Assembly: GCA_012295275.1 (NCBI GenBank)
Contig: CM022671.1
Location: 19,294,956 to 19,358,955 of the forward strand
Length of the DNA stretch: 64,000 nt
From: Chrysomallon squamiferum
Taxonomy: Eukaryota > Mollusca > Gastropoda > Neomphalida > Peltospiridae
Direction of reading: 5' to 3'
A model generated the notes under the pieces. The model did no database searches. It was not told the DNA's origin and saw only the letters and a list, made by a program, of their open reading frames with translations. Within the stretch, counting starts at the first letter, position 1. Every line of letters starts with the position of its first letter. This document shows, in pieces, positions 1-13,394 of the stretch. A program made the position numbers and the translations under genes.

Positions 1-148
1 ATTTTATATATATGTAAATACATATTTGTTTATATTTAGAAATGTTACAAAAAGTCTCTTAATTTTTTCAATCTAATAAACAGAAATAATAATTTTTTAA
101 TAAATTGATAAACCATTATTTGTAAATTGTGTATCATGCTTGTTCGTT

Positions 149-179
<31 letters not shown>

Positions 180-977
180 ATGCGTGTGTATGCGTCTGCA
201 TATAAATATGTAGATATCAGCATGTGTGATTTGCATATGGATATGTATGTGTGTATATGGTAAACACAATTATAGTACTTTATACACTAGTAAAAATGAA
301 AATGATTAGACTTGTTTGGATAATTATGTTAAACAAATATTTTAATACACATTACATATTAGAGATGGTTCTAAGCAATATCATATTATTTTAAGGAATA
401 ATTTCTTTGCATGAAATGATATATACTGTAATATGATTTGTACATAATTTTACTGATATGTGTATAAATAAACTTTTGTTTTGTTGTTGTTTATGTCTCT
501 GTAATCCAAATATTGGTAATAATGTTGGCTACTTGCAAGAATTTAGCCAAGTGGATAAGTGAGTGGATAGAGTAAGTGACCATAATCTGAAACATAGTCT
601 TTGTTAATAATAAAGTTTGGCAATCAGATATCAAATTCTTGAGAATGCATGGAGGCACTAATATTTTGTAAAGACAACAAACTAAAAAAACATGAAAGAC
701 TGAGTAAATCACCATCAGTTTGTCATGAATTAGTTTTACATTTATATGTTAGTCCTGTGCATATTCATTAGTTTGTTACTTTAATGTGATACCTAATTAT
801 TAGCAAGATTGGCCACAGATAATTAGAATATCCATTAAACTAATTGTTTATACCACAGAAAGTATATTTTAAATGACAAAATTTAAATTATTTGTAATAT
901 TTTAATCTAATATGTTGTTAAAAACTTTTAAAACACTGATGTATCTGTCAGATCTACTAAGCATTTTCTGTTAACAG
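1..977 (+). other. Non-coding, probable intron upstream of the first visible GRAMD4 exon
   Basis: AT-rich DNA ending in a usable acceptor (ttaacag at 971-977). It holds a TG repeat (about 153-179) and no open frame with coding character on either strand. Because the first visible exon starts in the middle of the GRAMD4 family's N-terminal region, this stretch is most likely the end of an intron. Confidence 0.6.
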
Positions 978-1292
978 ACATTTGAAGTTCAGGAGCTTAA
1001 TAAAGAAGAAGATATTTTTCATGAAGCTTATTGTGACTCACCCAGCAGCAATGGCTCTGTTTTTAAAGACGGCAGTGAACGTTTAATATATGAACAACAA
1101 CTGACACAGCTACAAGAACAGCTTGTTGGTGTGATGATAGAAAACCAGAATTTACGTAAGTCCTCTTAATTCATTTAACATTTGATACTTTCTTCTTTAT
1201 CATTAGTAGACAGTTTGTATTAAATGAATGTAAATGAATTTATGGACTTGATTAATATCTGGATAATTTCCTTATTTCTGCTCAGTATGTTA

Positions 1293-1325
<33 letters not shown>

Positions 1326-4300
1326 CATTGAATATATTAGTGTGTTGAAACAGATGGTGATATTTAAATAACTTTTATACAGCTAGAAACTCTACTCCCA
1401 TGTTTTGTTAGTACTGCTGTAGTTTGTGAAGGTGAGTTGACTGAACCTGGTTAAATTTCTGTTTGGAACTATCATTGTATAGTTTTTAAACATACATTGA
1501 AACATATTGAAAAGAATGATTAAATTCTTCATGAGTAAGTTGAAGAAAAAATTATTTTTCACAGAAACAGAATTAAGCCATTTCAAGGAAACAAGTTTTC
1601 TGGACAAACTTAAACAAGAGTTAGAATATGAAAAGAAAAAATGTCTGCATTTGGAAAATCGCTGCAAGTCTTTATTGAAAAGAAAGTAAGTTAAATTAGC
1701 AAATAAGAAGAAATTAAAAAGTTAATTTAACCATCTTTGTAATGTTGCCCTTTGTATGAAATGGAATAGTAAAATAACCACAAATAAAATATATTTGTTG
1801 TTGATCATGAAAAATACAAAACAAAAAAACAACCAAAAACCCTCTTAATATTGGAGTATTTTATATTCTCAATAATTCAGGAATGATAAACATTAAGTAT
1901 TTATTTTTATAATCCTCTGTGCTATAGAAAGAAAAAGAAGAGCAGCTCTCCAGAGAGTGATGAGAGCCAGGAAAAGCCAAAGTCTGAAGCAGCTGCTGTT
2001 GTTGCTGCAGATGCTGTAGAAGATGATGTTGGTTTGTACCAAAAATCTTTTACAAAGTTTATTTAATAAATTCAACAACCTTGTTCAGATTTATAAAAAA
2101 GATTAATAATTGAGTCTTTGCTGTACTGTTTCATTATCAAATTCTATTTCTGAGATTTGTTTCCAGTGAATCTACAAAAGTTTTTTTCGGTGTCATTTAA
2201 TTCAAAATTACAAACTATGCTCAATGAAACATACTATCAAGACTTTGTTTTTAATGTGATTTTATTAGTAACAATCTCTATTTATGAGTCAGTTTTCAGC
2301 CAATCTAAATTTAATGTTCAGGTCAACACTCATGTTCTAAATTGGTAATTCTGGAAGCACTTTTCAGTCTGTTCCAATACACAAAATCTTGCTTATTTCT
2401 TAATCTAATATTATCAATTCATAGATATGTGAATTAAAACTTTAAATGAATTTTATTATGGCAAAATTCAGTTTGGGTGAAAAGGCACTATAGGAACTAG
2501 TGGATGCCAATTAGTACAATTCCCCAAAACCCATAATATCAAGACTTTGTTTTATTATAACTATCTGTTTATGAGCCTATTTCCATTAATCTAAATTCAG
2601 AATTTTTGTCTGCAGTTATAAAACACATAATATTAAGACTTCTGTTTTTTTCTGTATCAAAAATATTTCTATTTATGACACTAATTTCCAAATGAAATTC
2701 AGATATTTTTACCTAAGTTTCACCTTGTAGTTCCAGTCATTGAATTGCAAAGCAAATATTAGTTTTAAATAAGAAAGAACAGTGTTTTGCACACAAACCA
2801 TATAACTAACTCATTGTTAATTTTAATATTATATTTCATTAACAAGTATTGAGGAAAGAACAATAGCAATATTATTTTATTTTTGTATAGCTGTTGCTGT
2901 TGTGAACAGGAATTATATCTGCTTTTTGCATTCATGATTATAATTAAAAGAATATAATATAATTTAATACATTATATAAGCTTCATTTAAAAGTGTTAAC
3001 ACATTAACCAAAAGTAATGTATCATATACGTTCAAACTTTCAAATTTTAAACAGTCAAGTCTATTTTTGTTTATTTATTTTATTATTTTGTTTAATTTAT
3101 TATTATTTCTAAACCAACTTTATACTTAGAAATTAAATATATTTTTTCTTTTTATATTATATTTTTTGTTCTAGAATGGACAGTTGTTGAATCTGAATAT
3201 GGTAAGATAATGCTGTTAATTTCATAAACCAATGTTTTTTAAAGTTTCTAAAAGTTATGGCTCCTTTTTTATAATTTGCACTGTGCCTATAGTTTGGTTG
3301 TGCCTATAGTTGCATAATTAGAAAAACTATTTTGAATGATTAAAAACAGATGGAGCAGATTTAATTTTTTTGTTACAATAAAAGTTTATAAAATGCAAGA
3401 ATTACATTTGAGTGTTATGTAAGTATTATTTTTTTGAACTGAAAGTAACCTATTCAGAATGTTCAATTTGTTTTGATATATTTATCATTATTTAAAAAAC
3501 AAATGTAAATATTATCATTACAGAATTATTAGTTATCACAGATGGTAATTTGGATTTTTACAGCTGTTGCAGTTCAGTCCATGTTTGTTCTCTAAAATGT
3601 TAATCATTATAAAATATTCAAAAACTAGCTTAAGCATGATCTTTATTTTAGTTTATTACAGGGTTTTTTACAGTGTGTTTGAAAAATTAAATTCCTGTTA
3701 ACTTGTCAGTAAAAATTATTTTATATGATGATACTTAATACTAATAGTTATTACAGTTTTGTTTTTGTTATTATTATTACTATTATTAAAAATTCTGTTT
3801 TTTCTCCTTTTTTATATTCTTTCTAGCTTGTCCTCTACAAATCTACATGTAACTAATACGTTATGTATATAACACCTTTGCTTCAGTCATGATTTTAGTG
3901 AAGAATACTTGTTAGGTATATTCAATTACATTGCTGTGAAGTGAAAGCAAATCTGCATCACCCCCATATCAATAACCTTGATGCTTTGAAGCTGAACAGC
4001 CCACCAACATTTCATTTGTTTATAATTATTTTATTTATTTATTTATTTTTTGTTCTGTATTAAGAATAAAACTAACATTTGTCTGCTGTGATATGAGCAA
4101 TATGAATACAATTCTAAGCAATCCTTTTTTAATACTTGAGTCCCACTACTCTGTTTAAATTTACTAAAACATTGATTCAGTATTAATAATTGTTTATTAG
4201 GTAAGATAATAAAATACAGTTGTCTTAAAAGTTGCTAGCTAAATGAAATAGCATTAAAAGTAGTAAATAAAATTTATATTATTTCACATGGATACATTAT

Positions 4301-7300
4301 GTACAATATTTTTTTAATGCATGTATGTATGAGAGAAAAAAACAGCTTCACTTATGGTTATGGGTCTTTCTTTCACAAGCACCTTAATATAGAAATGAAA
4401 GAACCCAATTCTTGTTAAACCATTCATAAACAAGTGAGTTCACTTAGGGGAATTGACTCATCAAATTAGAACTTTAACCTCTCTAACCATGCTCACCCCT
4501 TTTGTATATAAGAAAAATAACCAAGTGTTTTCATTTTGCATTTTGCCAAATGACCATTAATTGTAAGCAGTGTTGTGCATAATATGTCTAAAACATCATT
4601 GGTGTCATTTATAAGGAGGCTGCTGTAAGAAGTGAATGTAGTTCTGAAAACTGACATTTTACAAATTTTATAGAATATGAGATATTCTTAGTATTGCCAT
4701 TTGTTTTTGACAGTATTTTCAAAATGTGAATAATTAATATTTGAGGGAAGAATTAAAATGGAAAAGGAAATAATTATATAGTGTTTTACAGGTTTAGTAC
4801 ATATATGTACTTCTATACCTTTATCAATGTGTGTGTGTGTTTGAGCGAAAACATTTGTGAATATTTTGTTTTTATTACATGTGTGTGAGTGTGTGTGTGT
4901 AGTATGGTCTCTAATGGTATATGTACTATTATTTAATCTTAATAAACTGTTTAACAATAATATTCTGTTTATCAGTATGCTAGTGCATATTTATTGATGT
5001 ATGCTTTAGACTGTTAATGAGTTTGATGGGTATTAACACTTCAGAGGAAAAAAGCCTGTATTTTCTGTTATTTTAGATGAAAGACCAGCAGAAAAGAAAT
5101 ATATGGAGGAGAAAAATAAGTCATTGTTTGACAAGATGTGGGAAGTTGTTATGAATGCTGCCTATGAAATGGTTGAAGATTTCTCCGAGGTCCCAACTCC
5201 TGAACAAAATGAGGATCCTGAAGGAGAGCCTCTTTCTCCTACAAAGTAAATAATTTTTTTTTAAGATTAAATATTATTAGATAATATGATGAAACAAATA
5301 AAATGTGTAATTATTTTCAAATATTGCATAATTTCAAATTTCAGTACTTTGAAACCACAAACTGTTAGAAAATGTTCAGGCTATGTTAGGCATATCTTTG
5401 TGTATCTGGTTTTAAATTAATGTCAAAATGAAATTTATATATTTATTAAAACAAATTTTTTTTTTTCTTTTTTTTTTTTAATCAGGCTAAAAGACAACAT
5501 TAAAAGATTTGGTATGTATTAAATCTGAATAGATAACACAGCTGTGTTGACTAACAAATATTGATAAAAAACAATAAAACTAAGAAATATTATAATTAGT
5601 AGAAAAAAATGAAAATTATAGGGCAAACTGAACATTAACCTGTATTGTCATGACATTTTTCTTTTCATAAAATGGATTAAATAAATTACTGGAGACTGCA
5701 AATAAAATGTACCAGTATTTGTTATATTTTATCTACATTCTATAAGAATGAACAAAATATATTTATTTAACTTTTCAGTAAATCAATGAAAACTTTTTTG
5801 TTTTTGTAGGTACTGCCTGCAAGCCATACCTTAATACTGTGAGAGGGTTTTATGATTTGATAACGTGGAAATGTCCTCCTTATACTCTTATAGTTTTCAT
5901 TGTAAGTATGGACCTGTTAAAAGCATTGTGAATCTTTTTATAACTGATTATTTGAATCCATTTATTTTTGTTTTGTATTGCATTTGCTAATCCAAATCTT
6001 CAGCCATTATTAGTTTGTAGATGTTATTTATAGTACCTTTGTTACTTATTGTTTTTGATATTAATAATTTTCAGTTATAATATTCAGTTATGTTTTACTG
6101 AAGTTATATATATGTAAGAAAATATATATGAAATTTTGCCACTGTAATAAGAATTATTTTATTTTTGTCACACACACACACAAATACACATGTACATTGT
6201 TATGAGTTGTAATACCTTAAAATAGTACTTTTTTTTAATATTGATTTCATTTCTTATTTATATAAAACAAATTTTTAAATTAGACATTGTAACAGAATTA
6301 CTGTTTATAGTGAAAACTTTTTATATTTTTTTTTTTATTAATTGTATTTTCAGGTTTATATGTATTCTGTGTACATGGGATGGTTCCTGCCTGTAGTTCT
6401 GTTCTGTTTTACATTTCGACTGTCTATCAGCTATCTCAGATACAGGTAATTGTGAAAACATTTGCTGAAAACATTCAAAATACTTTTACTAGAAGTATAT
6501 TAAAAGTATTGTAGGTTGCTATAGTTGAATGAAAATCTCAGTGAACTCAAAGCAAGTTATAAACAACTATTTCAATGATTTAAATGTTAAATCTTTATAT
6601 TCTGACACTCCTTTCATTTAACGATTGTAAATCAAACTTGTTTTCTTGATCAGTGAAATGTAATATATTTATGTTTTTCAGTTTAACATAATCATTTTCA
6701 TGTTAAATATTAACAAAAATAGTACTGACAATATTGAAACAGTAATTTAACAAATAACTAATAAGACAACTTATTTTATACATTGTTTATTCCTTTATTT
6801 AAACTGTTCAGAATTTTAGTTTATTTTCTGTTTTGACATCTTGCAGATTTTTTAGTATTTAAATTGTTATTATTGTAGTGGCATTATGTAGTGTAGGTGC
6901 ACCTATGTCACACTTCATGCGCTCATTGCTAAATTTTGTAATATACTGTTATGTGGTCCATTTTCTAACAAACAACAAAGCTCTGAAAGTGAAACATGGC
7001 TGCCAGCTTAACATTTGCGTTTGTTAAACTTGCTTTGAAAATAATATTCATGGTCCTCTAAGACAGATGTTTATTTTGTTTGCAAAATTCTCATGATAAA
7101 TGGCAAGTTAAACTCAAATTTCAGGATCATAATTATAACTATACAAAACAAGAGTATAATAAAATTATTTTCTGTGATTCCAAGGAATTTTGCTCAAATG
7201 CTGAAATACAAATAATCACTTTTTTAATATCAATAATTATTTTTTAAACTTGGTTTATTTTCCTTGAAGTATTGATTAACTCTATCAGAGTGAATACCAA

Positions 7301-9511
7301 CAGTGGTCAGATGATAGGTAACTTTTGTTTGCAGTCAAGTCACAGCAATACAAAAGCTAAGAAAACGTTTTTTAAGTTTCTGTTTCAAATATCTGCTTAT
7401 CATACCTGTGCCTTTAATTGCTTTTAGTTTCATGATAACACCTTTCTAGAATTGGTCACAAGCATTAGCTGAGTTAGTGTATTCCAAAAGATTATGGTTA
7501 AAGATCAAATACTTGTAGTTATTTAAGTAACACAAAAAACACTCGGGTATGACAGGCACACACACACCCATACACATCGCATCTTTTTTAACTTGTTACA
7601 ACTAAATATTTATAATATTTAAGTCTAAAAAATTATCGTACATATGTGAAGAAAGTTTTGCTATGCTATTCAAACTTGTTAGACACATCTCATTTTTTTC
7701 AAAACTTATAAAAGTGACATCATGTGACATTTTAAGCACGTTAAAATGCAATTATTCAGAATACTTTAAAAATGCATCAGAAGTTCAAACATATTATGTG
7801 ACATTAAAATGTCAAAAAAAACAACAACTAATAAATAAATAAAAAAAACTAAAATAAAAAAAAATTAAATTAAAATTTAATTTAATGAGGGAAATAATGG
7901 AAAATCAGCCACTCTTTAAACAAAAAAATTAACTAATATGGAAAACATTTATAAATATTAATTCATTATTGCTGTAACCTTTTTTTTTCAAAGTTTTATG
8001 CAAGTGATGAGTTATTCTACAACACATCGCCACTGCGTTTGTCTGAATTCAGTAGCTTCAGGCATATGAGTGGAACTACTGATTACAGTGCCATCTACAA
8101 AAAACAGATGATTTTAGTACCTATAGCTGCAGCACCAGTATCAGTATCATTAACCGTATTTATTTATTTATTTATTTATATTGCATTTTAGAGGATGGAA
8201 TATTAACTTCAATTTTTTTGACAAAGGAGAAGAAGAAAAGGTATGTTTGATGTGTCTTTATTTTATAAATAGTTAATGATGTGTATATTTTAATGTTGTA
8301 ATCACAGTAGTTTGATAATTGTGTTATTGATGTATTTTTTCAATCAGTAAATATTTCCATTTTCTAATAGACTTTGTTTAATATTTCATTAGGATACTGA
8401 AGACAGTAAGGATTTGAAAGTGTCAGCCAAGTTCAATCTAGTTTTACTTGTAGCAAGAAAGGCTCAGGTTTGTTAATTATGTGTCTCTAAATCTGTACTT
8501 GTTTAATTTATACACAGAGATGTATGAGCAAACTCTTTAACAAATAATTTTTTTCTTATCTTATGAATTAACAGACATGGATAAAGAGGAATTTGTGTTT
8601 TTGATTTCTGACAAAAAATGTTGCATTCTACATTGGCAGAGTATGTAAAGTTTAACAGTTAACAGGTTAAAAAATATTGTTTTTCTTTTTGAAATACGAA
8701 CACAAATATGAACTCACAACCACATGCATGCACATCTTGTTTTCTCAGTTTTGAATGTTACATTTTTAGTAATAATTTGGACTTTTTTCTCTTTGAAAAT
8801 GAGTAGATAAATATTATGTAGAAGTATATGTATGTATGCTATTGTTTTTCAGAACATTTTAGGATCACTAGCAGACAGCTTGGAAAAGATTAAAAAGTGA
8901 GAGCTAATTAAAATTACTGGTGACAATAATGCTAGCTCATTTAAGAACCGCAATTTGTTATATTTACTGGATATATACAGAGGGATGTGTGTGCTGATTG
9001 AGAGAAGGGGAGACGACAGAGAGAAATATAACTACACATATTCACATACAAACACCACAAAATTAGTAATATTTCTCTTTAATTTATTTCAGAAAATAAT
9101 TTTTGTCTTCTTTTTTCATTTTAACTTTAATTTTCAGTTTCTTGGCTTTGCACTTTGTTTTGCAGTTTCATTCTCACTCTCTTTTCTTCTATCTTAGTAT
9201 GTTTGAATTTTATTATTCCATTTTTCTCTCTGTCTATATGTTTTTCATTTCTCTAACTTGTTCTTTTCCCTTCATGGGTAAAAGATAAAAGTATATTAAA
9301 ATAACTATGAGATATATATTTTTTTTTTCAGCTTATTAACTTGGCGTCATCCCTCAGCAACAAAAGAGGTTTTTCTTAAACTTCTCTGTGCAAGTATTGT
9401 GTCGTCATTGTGCCCTGCAAATTATCTCTTCTATTTTGCAGGTGACAGAATATTTAATTTAATTTATTAACAAATGAATTAATTGTTTGATAAACACACC
9501 CAACCACTCAT

Positions 9512-9558
<47 letters not shown>

Positions 9559-9850
9559 AAGTTTAATCTTAAAATTAAAGTTTTGTTTTTGTTGTTAAAT
9601 TTAAAAGTTTCCTTTCCTAACAGATATTAGTGTTAGTACATTTAGTAACAACAGCAGAATATCAATTTAGGTTGGCATGTCAACAGCAGCTGTTGTTTAT
9701 TACACATGTAAATCTAACCATTATTTACATATCATTTCACTGAAATGGGCAACCAGATCATTATTTACATTTAATTAAAGAGATCTTAAAATATGTTTCC
9801 AGAATTGGTTTAACAAATTAAATTATTATTAAAATAAATGTGTATGTGTA

Positions 9851-9892
<42 letters not shown>

Positions 9893-12800
9893 AAATTATG
9901 AACAAATTAAAAAAGGTTTCTCTTAAGATTTTAATATACAAAAATATATTTAATTAATTATGAATGTTGGTTTAATTGCAGTTATCTTGATTACAAAACT
10001 AATATAGTTTTCCTTTATTTTAATTTGCTAAATTAATATTGTAGGACTTTACATTGGTATAAAACTGTTTATCATTGACTATCTGTTCCTGAATTTCCCA
10101 CGACTGAAACACAAATATGACTCAACATACAAGATATGGCAGGAACTCCCCACTGATGCTGAATATGAGAAAAGGCTCACAAAATCTGAGATAGATAAGG
10201 TATTTTGTAATTTGATATCTTTAATTTTCAGTAATGGAAAATAGCATATCATGATAAACAAAATAAAACCACATACATACTCACTTCTATCTCATATTTT
10301 CATAAAGAAAATTTTTTATTTTAGAAAATGTATATTCAGTAATCATAAACTGAACAGCATTAACAAGACACACAGGCATATGTTTGTAAGATCATACACT
10401 GGTATTTTAAAGTGAAACTATATTATTTTAATATATACCTTTTTTTGTAAATAGTTAAAATGAATTTGGGTTTTTCTCACTTGTATTTGAAAAACTAACA
10501 AGGACTGTTAATATTAAATATTTTTTTATTTTTTTTTTATTTCTTGCTTTTGTTAAACTTTAGAAAGTCTGCAGAAAATGTTTGCAAATACTAAAAGTGC
10601 TAGTGTTCAATATTTTACAAATATTGTATTTATTATGAAAGATAAAATTATTATATATTTGCATTTATTGCCTGCTAAACTTAACATAAGGAATGAGTTT
10701 TGTTTTTACTCAAATTTTATTTGTTTTAAAAAATCTAAACATTAAAATAAATTGATCTTCTGAACTGCAGTATATTCTTCCCAAGAGAGATAACTCTGCT
10801 GAATCTGATACATTTGATATTTCTGGATTGTCATCAGAAGACAAGACATTTTGTGAACTCTTTTCTCTTCCTCTTTCAGAAAGTCCACTTCCAGGCAAGT
10901 TTTTTTTCTGAGCTGTAATAAATAGCTTTAGTTTCCATTTTTAAATTACTGATATTTAAAGTCAATTTTATTTGCAACAAAACAGTCAGTATTGTGGCAT
11001 GATAATTAATTTTGTATGCATAGGTTTTCACACTTTTAATATTAACATATCTTGTTATTAGAAGTCTGTACAAGAGTGTGATTATTTTGTTTTTTTTATT
11101 TCAGACTGGCGAGGAGGAAGACGCTGCACACTGATAAATCGTGACCGACCTTTGTCAGCAGCTTTCAAAAATGGAAAACTCTATCTTACAAGAAGGTAGG
11201 AATGTCTTGATGTGACTATTTATTATGTTAGGTTTTAATAAATAGAAAAACATTTATCTTAAGCATTTTAACTGTTCTTTGCTTTTTGGATTGGAAAAAT
11301 GTTATTGCTGTTTACTGTTTCTGCTACTTCTCAGCTGGTTATCTGAAGTTGTTTCTGCTTTGTTTTGTTTATGGTGAATAAAAAACTTTCTTAGTTATTA
11401 TTAAATCTGAGAGGTGGCAGTAAGGATTTGATTGATGAAATAATATGTTTCATCTGATAATTTCATATAGCTGAGAATTTCCATTTAACATCAGTCAGGT
11501 TAACTTAAACATGAAACAAACATTTATGAAGTAGTTGGAGGGAGCTTTATGGTAGTTTTTTTCTTGATAATCTGAATGTGTCATAACTGATAAAAATAGT
11601 ATATCTGTATATTTCTGTGTATGATTATTCACAAAATGCTCTGAGGTAAAAATACATTGGAATTTAACTGCTGAAATTGTTGCTGTTATTACACTAAATT
11701 ATTTTTGTGTTTTTTAGTACAAATTTCTGATGTTTTTGCATATTTTATATTTTGGAGGAAGTAATTTTTGATATATGGACTTTTCTTTTGTGTTGTGGAA
11801 TCAATTAAATTCAAAAATCTTCTTCCTGGATTGTGGACACCAGATTAAAGTTTCAGTCTTGTATATTTAATTCATGAAACTTTGTAATTTAATATTGTCT
11901 ATTTATAATGTAAAACTGTCAATGTACTTTTTAAAATTATTTGTATTTGATGCAAATGGTAAAGGAATGGAGGTTTTGGGTATTATATCATCTTTAATGT
12001 TAGTTTCCTGTTCATTTTTTTTCTCTTAATTTTGTGTCATCTTTTGCATGTTTCAGTTTCTTGTGCTTTGAAAAAACAAAATCACCATCTCCGACAAACA
12101 TTGTTATTCCACTGTCAGATATAACCAAGGTAGAAAAGGTTAGCAATTTACACATATTTTACAATTTAAAACTTTCAGGTATATGAAAAATACTTCTAAA
12201 CCAATAATACAAGATATATATTATGCTTTATAAAGAAGAATACAATTATAGTTAAATAATACATAATTAATTAATTTATTAGTACTGCTGTTATTATTGT
12301 TTGTTTGCAATTTATATATTTCCTGTTAAGATGTAAATGTATGGAATGGAATTTTAATTTTTTTAATTTAAGCAAACTAATAATAATAATAATCATATTG
12401 ACTGTGTTTAAATAAAAATAAAAATATTAATTTCTAAAATGTAATCTCTTGCTAAGTCAAATCTGAGTCTATCATCAATTGTTGTTTTTGTTTTCTTTTG
12501 TTTTTACAAATATTTTACAGTATATATATATATATATTTCTAATTTCTATATCCATCTTACTTATTGTCTGATTGTGTGTCTTTCATCTCTCTCAGAGTA
12601 ATAATTTGTTTTCTTAATTTGCATGTTGGCATCTTGCATTTATCATAAATTTTCTGTTTTTAAAATTATTCTTGATTCTAAAATTTTCATACATTATTAT
12701 TTTTTGTTTTTTATTTATTTATAAAATAAAAATCATTTTCTTTGTTTTATTTTTCTGTTTATAAAACAAATAGCCATAAAAGCTGAATATAATAGTATAA

Positions 12801-13255
12801 AATAATATATAATATTATCTTTTATTATAGGCTAAGCCGTATTCATGGATGCCTGGTGGTGGTATGGCTATTGAAATTGGAATGCAGGGTTCAAATAAGG
12901 TATTTAATTACATCTTTTTTTAAAAACATATATTACTTAGCACATTAGAAACTAAATACGCACACACACACATGCAGTAAGCTTTTTGTATTTGCTTATT
13001 ATAGACATTAATTATTATTACTAATTTTTGGCATGTATTTTTTTACGTATGAATGTATGTGTGCACATATTAATTTTTCATTTATTTATTTCCAGACAAC
13101 ATTTTTGAAATAATATCTATTATATTTTATTGGAATTTTTTCAGATATTTGGGGCAATATTAAACCGAGATGAAGTGTTTGAGAGTATTATTGAGGCTGG
13201 AAAAGCAGCTGGTTTGCAGTGGGCTTGCCAGTCTAATACTACTGATGTTACATAA
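978..13255 (+). CDS. GRAMD4: GRAMD4-like GRAM-domain membrane protein (5' partial, 18 exons)
   Basis: Exons read as 978-1155, 1565-1685, 1928-2031, 3175-3201, 5077-5245, 5486-5511, 5810-5901, 6354-6445, 8192-8240, 8393-8467, 8853-8896, 9332-9441, 10045-10199, 10771-10894, 11105-11195, 12057-12138, 12831-12899 and 13145-13255 (TAA). Phases agree throughout and give 572 residues, against 578 in human GRAMD4, so only a short N-terminus is missing to the left. Order of parts: acidic and coiled-coil N-terminus (QQLTQLQEQL, KQELEYEKKK), Lys/Ser/Ala-rich linker, conserved block before the membrane (EDFSEVPTPEQNEDPEGEP), membrane segments (YTLIVFIVYMYSVYMGWFL; CASIVSSLCPANYLFYFAG), a family hallmark (GLYIGIKLFIIDYLF then ending IWQELPTD), and a C-terminal GRAM domain (RRCTLINRDRPLS to MPGGGMAIEIG to FGAILNRDEVFESI). 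In mammals GRAMD4 is a membrane protein of ER/mitochondria linked to cell death and to TLR9 regulation; that role is inferred here from family only. Introns contain only AT-rich DNA, microsatellites and one coding-like island. Confidence 0.95.
3175..3201 (+). CDS. GRAMD4: 27-bp microexon of GRAMD4
   Basis: Bounded by ttctag at its left and gtaaga at its right. It supplies nine codons reading roughly EWTVVESEY between the Ala/Val-rich linker exon and the exon starting DERPAEKKY. Length is a multiple of three, so skipping keeps the reading frame. Confidence 0.75.
5486..5511 (+). CDS. GRAMD4: 26-bp microexon of GRAMD4
   Basis: Bounded by an acceptor atcag behind a long T tract and donor gtatgt. 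It encodes LKDNIKRFG, the counterpart of the LTENMRRLKRG block of human GRAMD4 just before the first membrane segment. Unlike the 27-bp microexon its length is not a multiple of three, so it should be constitutive. Confidence 0.85.
7991..8190 (+). other. Coding-like island inside GRAMD4 intron 8
   Basis: A GC-richer patch in otherwise AT-rich intron. After a T-rich tract ending in caaag it has an open frame from TTTTATGCAAGTG to the TAG of the next acceptor, about 66 codons, including DELFYNTSPLRLSEFSSF and a hydrophobic stretch near the end. Splicing to an internal AG at about 8004 would keep the GRAMD4 frame and end the protein before the second membrane segment. It could instead be a diverged SINE or another repeat fragment. 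No function is claimed. Confidence 0.3.
9514..9557. repeat. (CA)n microsatellite
   Basis: About 22 CA units in GRAMD4 intron 12. A TG tract at 9840-9890 in the same intron is its inverted complement and could pair with it in the RNA. Confidence 0.95.
9840..9890. repeat. (TG)n microsatellite
   Basis: Mixed TG/TATG start, then about 18 TG units, in GRAMD4 intron 12. Confidence 0.95.
10895..11104 (+). other. GC-AG intron in GRAMD4
   Basis: The donor reads CCAG|gcaagt, the strong consensus form of a GC donor, and the acceptor is atttcag. The join GAC|TGG at the start of the GRAM domain is required by phase and by homology, and no GT donor nearby gives the same frame. Confidence 0.85.
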
Positions 13256-13388
13256 CCGATTCTTGTCCTTTTTGTGAGTGTTTTCACAGTATTAAAAGCA
13301 TTTAGAAATTATTAAGAAATATTAATACTGAAAAAAATAACAGAAAAAAATATGAAACATCAGTATTGTAAACAAGTATTCCATTTTT

Positions 13389-13394
13389 AATAAA
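13389..13394 (+). terminator. Candidate poly(A) signal of GRAMD4
   Basis: First AATAAA after the stop codon, about 134 bases downstream, in an AT-rich stretch. Other AATAAA-like words follow, so the true 3' end is uncertain. Confidence 0.4.
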
